A stretch of 64,000 nucleotides of DNA from Pedobacter zeae (GTDB taxonomy: Bacteria > Bacteroidota > Bacteroidia > Sphingobacteriales > Sphingobacteriaceae): positions 540,872-604,871 of the forward strand of contig NZ_JACIEF010000001.1 in NCBI RefSeq assembly GCF_014196715.1, in the 5' to 3' direction. Below are positions 61,196 through 64,000 of this stretch, piece by piece (the first letter of the stretch is position 1; each line of letters starts with the position of its first letter). The notes beneath the pieces are model-generated. The model had not been told where the DNA came from. It searched no databases and saw nothing but the letters and a program-made list of their open reading frames with translations. A program made the translations under genes and the position numbers.

Positions 61196-61603
61196 ATGAA
61201 TAAGATAGAACACATCGGCATCGCGGTAAAAGACCTTAACCGTTCTATAGCGATTTATCAGAAACTGCTCAATACTGATTGTTATAAAACGGAGCAGGTG
61301 GCATCAGAATCTGTCAATACCGCTTTTTTTAAAACAGGCGAAAATAAGGTGGAGCTGCTTCAGGCTACAGCTCCCGACAGTGCCATTGCTAAATTTATCG
61401 AGAAAAAAGGAGAGGGGATTCATCATATTGCTTTCCTGGTTGATGATATCCTGGCCGAAATGGAACGTTTACATCAGGAAGGCTTTGTATTGCTTAGCGA
61501 GTCGCCCAAAAAAGGAGCCGATAATAAAATGGTATGTTTCGTACATCCAAAAGATACCAATGGTGTGCTGATCGAAATCTGCCAGGAGATTAAATGGCTG
61601 TAG
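61196..61603 (+). CDS. mce: Methylmalonyl-CoA epimerase
   Basis: 135 residues. A VOC-fold enzyme: NKIEHIGIAVKDLNRSIAIY (His ligand), VNTAFFKTGENKVELLQATA (Glu), KKGEGIHHIAFLVDDILAEM (His) and HPKDTNGVLIEICQE (Glu). It interconverts the D and L forms of methylmalonyl-CoA in propionate metabolism. It diverges from the isc operon; methylmalonyl-CoA mutase is not in the window. Confidence 0.93.
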   Translation: MNKIEHIGIAVKDLNRSIAIYQKLLNTDCYKTEQVASESVNTAFFKTGENKVELLQATAPDSAIAKFIEKKGEGIHHIAFLVDDILAEMERLHQEGFVLLSESPKKGADNKMVCFVHPKDTNGVLIEICQEIKWL

Positions 61604-61920
61604 GGGATGGAACGTGGAAGAGGTGAAAAGGAAGATGGTGTAATGCCTTTATTCCTTCCTTCCGATTTTTTCTGAAGCTGCCTGAAAGGTGCCAATTGAA
61701 ATTATTTTTACAAACGGATGGTTCCGTATTTCATCGCACCCTGCAGTCCTGCTATCCGCTATAGTCCCGATGAAGAATCGGGAGCTGCCGCTTTTATCAG
61801 GTTTATTTAACTTCAGGCTGTGGCTTTTAGGGGAGTGTAAATTGCCTAAATCCAGTATTAACTAATCATATTCTAATAGCCCTGATCTTTAAAATCCAAT
61901 AGCCATAAAAATCTTATTCT
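61604..61920. other. Gap with the exchangeable-hairpin element, copy B
   Basis: Starting at about 61739, CCTGCAGTCCTGCTATCCGC leads to an inner hairpin TCCCGAT/ATCGGGA (61765-61771 with 61777-61783, loop GAAGA), then GCTGCCGCTTTTATCAGG. The outer frame resembles the element at 33250, whose inner hairpin is different. The rest of the gap (61604-61735 and 61805-61920) is without features. Confidence 0.5.
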
Positions 61921-62208
61921 ATGTCATTAATTAATATCATCAGTAAAGATTTCGATATAGCCGAAAACCTTTCCGAGAGCCGGTTGCGGGAGGTAATGGT
62001 TGATGCATTTGCCTACCTCATCGATAACGATTTCCCTAAACTGGTCCAGATTTTATATAAAGCAGATGTAGATCAGTATAAATTAAAAGAATTATTGGAA
62101 ACAGCAGAAGGCTCAAGTTCTGCAGAAGTAATTGCCGACGCGTACCTTTCCCGTCAGAAAGCCAAAATAGAAACCTGGGCAAAATATAGTCAGAAGAAAG
62201 ATTCGTAG
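61921..62208 (+). CDS. Small helical hypothetical protein
   Basis: 95 residues. ISKDFDIAENLSESRLREVM, then VDAFAYLIDNDFPKLVQILY, LKELLETAEGSSSAEVIADA: all-helical and soluble, with no known family. Its stop is 3 bp from the end of the converging membrane-protein gene, so the two transcripts overlap unless one is stopped inside. Confidence 0.66.
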   Translation: MSLINIISKDFDIAENLSESRLREVMVDAFAYLIDNDFPKLVQILYKADVDQYKLKELLETAEGSSSAEVIADAYLSRQKAKIETWAKYSQKKDS

Positions 62209-62210
62209 AT

Positions 62211-62900
62211 TTATTCCTGTGAAGGATTAAAGCGGTTGTACATGTCCATATCAAAAAATGAAACAGAGTTGATCTTGTCGGCCTTTAATACAAGATCTGT
62301 TTTCAGTTCGTCGGTATTCGCTACCGAACCATCTTCGATATAACTGGCATAAACCGTTAAATACTGGGTGGTAAAAACCAGTTCCTTATCATCGGCCTTG
62401 CGGTAGCCGCTAAAAGCTGGTGTAATGCGGATATAACTTGTAGTAAAGGGTTTAGGCAGTTCTTTTACCCAGCCGATATAAAATTTACCACTGTCCATGG
62501 TAAACTGTAAGAGGTGTGCATCAAAAAAAGACGAACTCAGTAATAACTCAAATTCATTTCCTGAAGTAGATATGGCTCTTTTAATGGCTTTTAGCCTGTC
62601 GATAAACAGATTGGCGATTTCTGTTGCAATTACAGCAACAAATAATGACATGCTGGTGGTGCCGAAATACGGGGTATGAATGGGAAGTAATTTGCTGAGG
62701 TGTATCATGGTTTCAGGCCAGATGGCAATCAGGATTGCCCTTAACAAAAAACATGCGCCCAATAAAAGAATGCCTGCAAAAGCTGAATTTAATAATATCC
62801 GCTGGCTTTCGAGCCGGTATTGCACATACCTTAGGTACCTGAACCTGATTAGAATATAGTAGCCGCCTACAAGAGGGAACAAAAGTAGGTTAAAAGGCAT
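62211..62900 (-). CDS. Membrane hypothetical protein
   Basis: 229 residues. Hydrophobic segments near the N-terminus (FNLLLFPLVGGYYILIRF, LNSAFAGILLLGACFLLRAI, SMSLFVAVIATEIANLFI) are followed by a cytoplasmic or periplasmic beta-rich part (EFELLLSSSFFDAHLLQFTM, FTTQYLTVYASYIEDGSV). No function recognised. It lies 8 bp after the 55-residue gene at 62909, so it is co-transcribed with it. Confidence 0.66.
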   Translation of the reverse strand: MPFNLLLFPLVGGYYILIRFRYLRYVQYRLESQRILLNSAFAGILLLGACFLLRAILIAIWPETMIHLSKLLPIHTPYFGTTSMSLFVAVIATEIANLFIDRLKAIKRAISTSGNEFELLLSSSFFDAHLLQFTMDSGKFYIGWVKELPKPFTTSYIRITPAFSGYRKADDKELVFTTQYLTVYASYIEDGSVANTDELKTDLVLKADKINSVSFFDMDMYNRFNPSQE

Positions 62901-62908
62901 CTATAAGG

Positions 62909-63076
62909 CTATTTCTTGTTTTTATCCTTCTCTATTTTTTTAAAAATACTCGATTCCATTAAGGAGCTTACCATTTGGATAATCCTTGGCTGGGCAAAAA
63001 AATCGGGACTTTTGATATAGAGCTTTCCACTGCTATTGGTGTGGATAATGCCATCTAATTCGCCATGTTTTCTCAT
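62909..63076 (-). CDS. 55-residue hypothetical protein at the head of the operon
   Basis: A complete frame of 55 codons: MRKHGELDGIIHTNSSGKLY, then IKSPDFFAQPRIIQMVSSLM and the lysine-rich end (IEKDKNKK). It is soluble, with no known family, but looks gene-like because a consensus -7 box sits 4 nt before the ATG and the next gene begins 8 bp after its stop. Confidence 0.62.
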   Translation of the reverse strand: MRKHGELDGIIHTNSSGKLYIKSPDFFAQPRIIQMVSSLMESSIFKKIEKDKNKK

Positions 63077-63080
63077 ACCT

Positions 63081-63088
63081 CAAATTTA
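63081..63088 (-). promoter_or_regulatory. -7 box TAAATTTG of the 55-residue gene
   Basis: TAAATTTG on the minus strand ends 4 nt before the ATG at 63076, predicting a leaderless transcript. No TTG is at the expected -33 spacing. Confidence 0.5.
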
Positions 63089-63363
63089 AACATATTTTTT
63101 AAATATCTGAAAAACAATATTAAGTTCAAAAAAGTTTGATTTAACCGGCGGATGTTTAAGTATCTTTTGGTTGTTTAAGATGTAAGAACCATATAATTTA
63201 AAAAACTTTATTTAGGCTTGTAAATCAAAAATAAAATTAAGATATTTGCATCCTCTAAAACAGAGGTAGAAAAGACTAATAGGAAATATCATAAGCGTTG
63301 TTGCCAGCAAATTGCAAAAACGTTCTTGATGCTTTCACACAAATAACTAAAAATAATATTCAA

Positions 63364-63612
63364 ATGAAAAAAGATTTGCACCCAACAAGCTACAGACCAG
63401 TTGTTTTCAAAGATATGTCTAACGAGTATGCTTTCTTAACAAAATCTTGCGTAGATACTAAAGAAACAATTAAATGGGAAGATGGTAATGAATATCCTCT
63501 TTATAAATTAGAGATCTCTCATACTTCACACCCTTTTTATACTGGTAAAATGAAATTGGTTGATACTGCAGGACGTATCGATAAATTTAAAAACCGTTAC
63601 GCTAAGAAATAA
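63364..63612 (+). CDS. rpmE2: Large-subunit ribosomal protein bL31, type B
   Basis: 82 residues from the ATG at 63364; a longer frame exists 66 bp upstream but does not fit the family. [59 protein letters not shown] and [17 protein letters not shown] are complete type B L31, which lacks the zinc-binding CxxC of type A and is used by Bacteroidota. A GATATTTGCA box lies at about 63241. Confidence 0.97.
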   Translation: MKKDLHPTSYRPVVFKDMSNEYAFLTKSCVDTKETIKWEDGNEYPLYKLEISHTSHPFYTGKMKLVDTAGRIDKFKNRYAKK

Positions 63613-63637
63613 TTTAAGCTGTAAAAAGCATTTTTTG

Positions 63638-63671
63638 AAGTCCCTTTGCCAAAAGCATCGGGACTTTTTTT
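63638..63671 (+). terminator. Terminator of rpmE2
   Basis: AAGTCCC (63638-63644) and GGGACTT (63660-63666) around 15 nt, then TTTTT. It overlaps the promoter region of the next gene. Confidence 0.8.
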
Positions 63672-63678
63672 ATTTTTG
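63671..63678 (+). promoter_or_regulatory. -7 box TATTTTTG of the GlmU-like gene
   Basis: TATTTTTG then C, 6 nt before the ATG at 63685; a TTG lies at 63646-63648, 22 nt upstream, inside the rpmE2 terminator. Confidence 0.5.
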
Positions 63679-63684
63679 CTACTT

Positions 63685-64000
63685 ATGACAATCAATCTTT
63701 TTGATGATGCCAGTTGGACGTCGCTCCGTCCGCTTACTTTTACCAGGCCTGTGGCTGATTTGCGTGTGGGTATTTTAACCATTGCAGAAAAATGGGGTAG
63801 CTATTTAAATGCCGATTTTGGTTTTTGTACCCAGGATTACCTTTCCGTAAAATTTGCACCAAAACCCAATGCCGGTTTATTTATAAACGGTTCTGTTTGC
63901 CCGGATGAAGCTTTGCTTAATGCTGTTTCTAACCTTAAAACTGGCGAAGCACTTTATAAAAAAGAGGTTGTTATAGCTTATATTGCCGATCAGCATAACC
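63685..64000 (+). CDS. GlmU-like sugar nucleotidyltransferase, N-terminal part, cut by window edge
   Basis: 105 codons are open to the window end. MTINLFDDASWTSLRPLTFT, then RPVADLRVGILTIAEKWGSY and FINGSVCPDEALLNAVSNLK: the LRPLTFTRPVADLRVGI stretch is the start of the GlmU-related nucleotidyltransferase family of Bacteroidota (NTP_transf_4-type), which joins nucleotides to sugar phosphates for cell-wall precursors. The acetyltransferase half, if present, lies outside. Family call fairly firm; true substrate unknown. Confidence 0.75.
   Translation, partial: MTINLFDDASWTSLRPLTFTRPVADLRVGILTIAEKWGSYLNADFGFCTQDYLSVKFAPKPNAGLFINGSVCPDEALLNAVSNLKTGEALYKKEVVIAYIADQHN

Overview
The window looks like chromosomal DNA of a Bacteroidota bacterium of the Sphingobacteriaceae, most likely Pedobacter or a close relative. 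This is inferred from gene content and promoter style; no database was searched. The evidence is: a PorP/SprF protein beside a giant PKD protein with a gliding/type IX-secretion C-terminal domain, a DUF5723 porin-like protein, type B ribosomal protein L31, a LytS/LytR pair behind a LiaF-like protein, many TAnnTTTG -7 boxes close to start codons, almost no Shine-Dalgarno sequences, and AT-rich DNA. No rRNA, tRNA, IS transposase or CRISPR array was recognised.

Layout. 1-1024: start of a PQQ sugar dehydrogenase, cut by the window edge. 1.2-5.8 kb (minus): an export cluster of TolC, HlyD and an ABC-type membrane domain with no ATPase domain, preceded by a small exported protein and a 29-codon ORF. 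6.0-9.3 kb: an HD phosphohydrolase fused to a PycTM-like membrane effector, start-stop coupled to polyphosphate kinase ppk1. 9.5-18.3 kb: an SdiA-regulated-type lipoprotein, a 1201-residue phosphoesterase/kinase-like/outer-membrane-barrel fusion, a GAF-like protein, a GIN-domain protein and a lone receiver. 18.4-22.1 kb: an ABC1 kinase with a TetR regulator, an HD phosphohydrolase, a 46-residue TatA and a small acidic protein. 22.3-26.8 kb: IgGFc-binding/PKD surface protein plus PorP/SprF. 27.2-33.2 kb: rpoN, mscL, a ChaN-like protein and the LiaF-DUF4288-LytS-LytR operon. 33.6-35.5 kb: rpmH-rnpA-yidD and tsaB. 35.5-43.2 kb: an outer-membrane protein, a DUF3352-like protein, DUF423, priA, pcm, smpB. 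43.3-44.3 kb: three tandem ~319-bp repeats, each with a promoter-like box and nested inverted repeats. 44.4-51.0 kb: thioredoxin-fold proteins, an Nramp-Usp fusion with an MntR-type regulator and a palindromic operator, Lrp, a hydrolase with ung. 51.1-58.6 kb: M3 peptidase, small stress-type proteins, lysS, acyl-CoA ligase. 58.9-61.6 kb: iscS-iscU-iscA and methylmalonyl-CoA epimerase. The window ends with a small hypothetical operon, rpmE2 and the start of a GlmU-like nucleotidyltransferase.

Several genes form clear working units: manganese uptake with its regulator and operator, Fe-S cluster assembly, a cell-envelope-stress sensor operon, RNase P/ribosome/membrane insertion, and surface-protein secretion. 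Intergenic spaces hold several families of palindromic repeats. Four small genes below 60 codons (tatA, rpmH, a 55-residue hypothetical, and possibly the 29-residue peptide) were found by reading the sequence directly. The best candidates for new biology are the HD-PycTM-ppk1 pair, the ATPase-less exporter with its small ORFs, the phosphoesterase/kinase-like/barrel fusion, and the tandem structured repeats.
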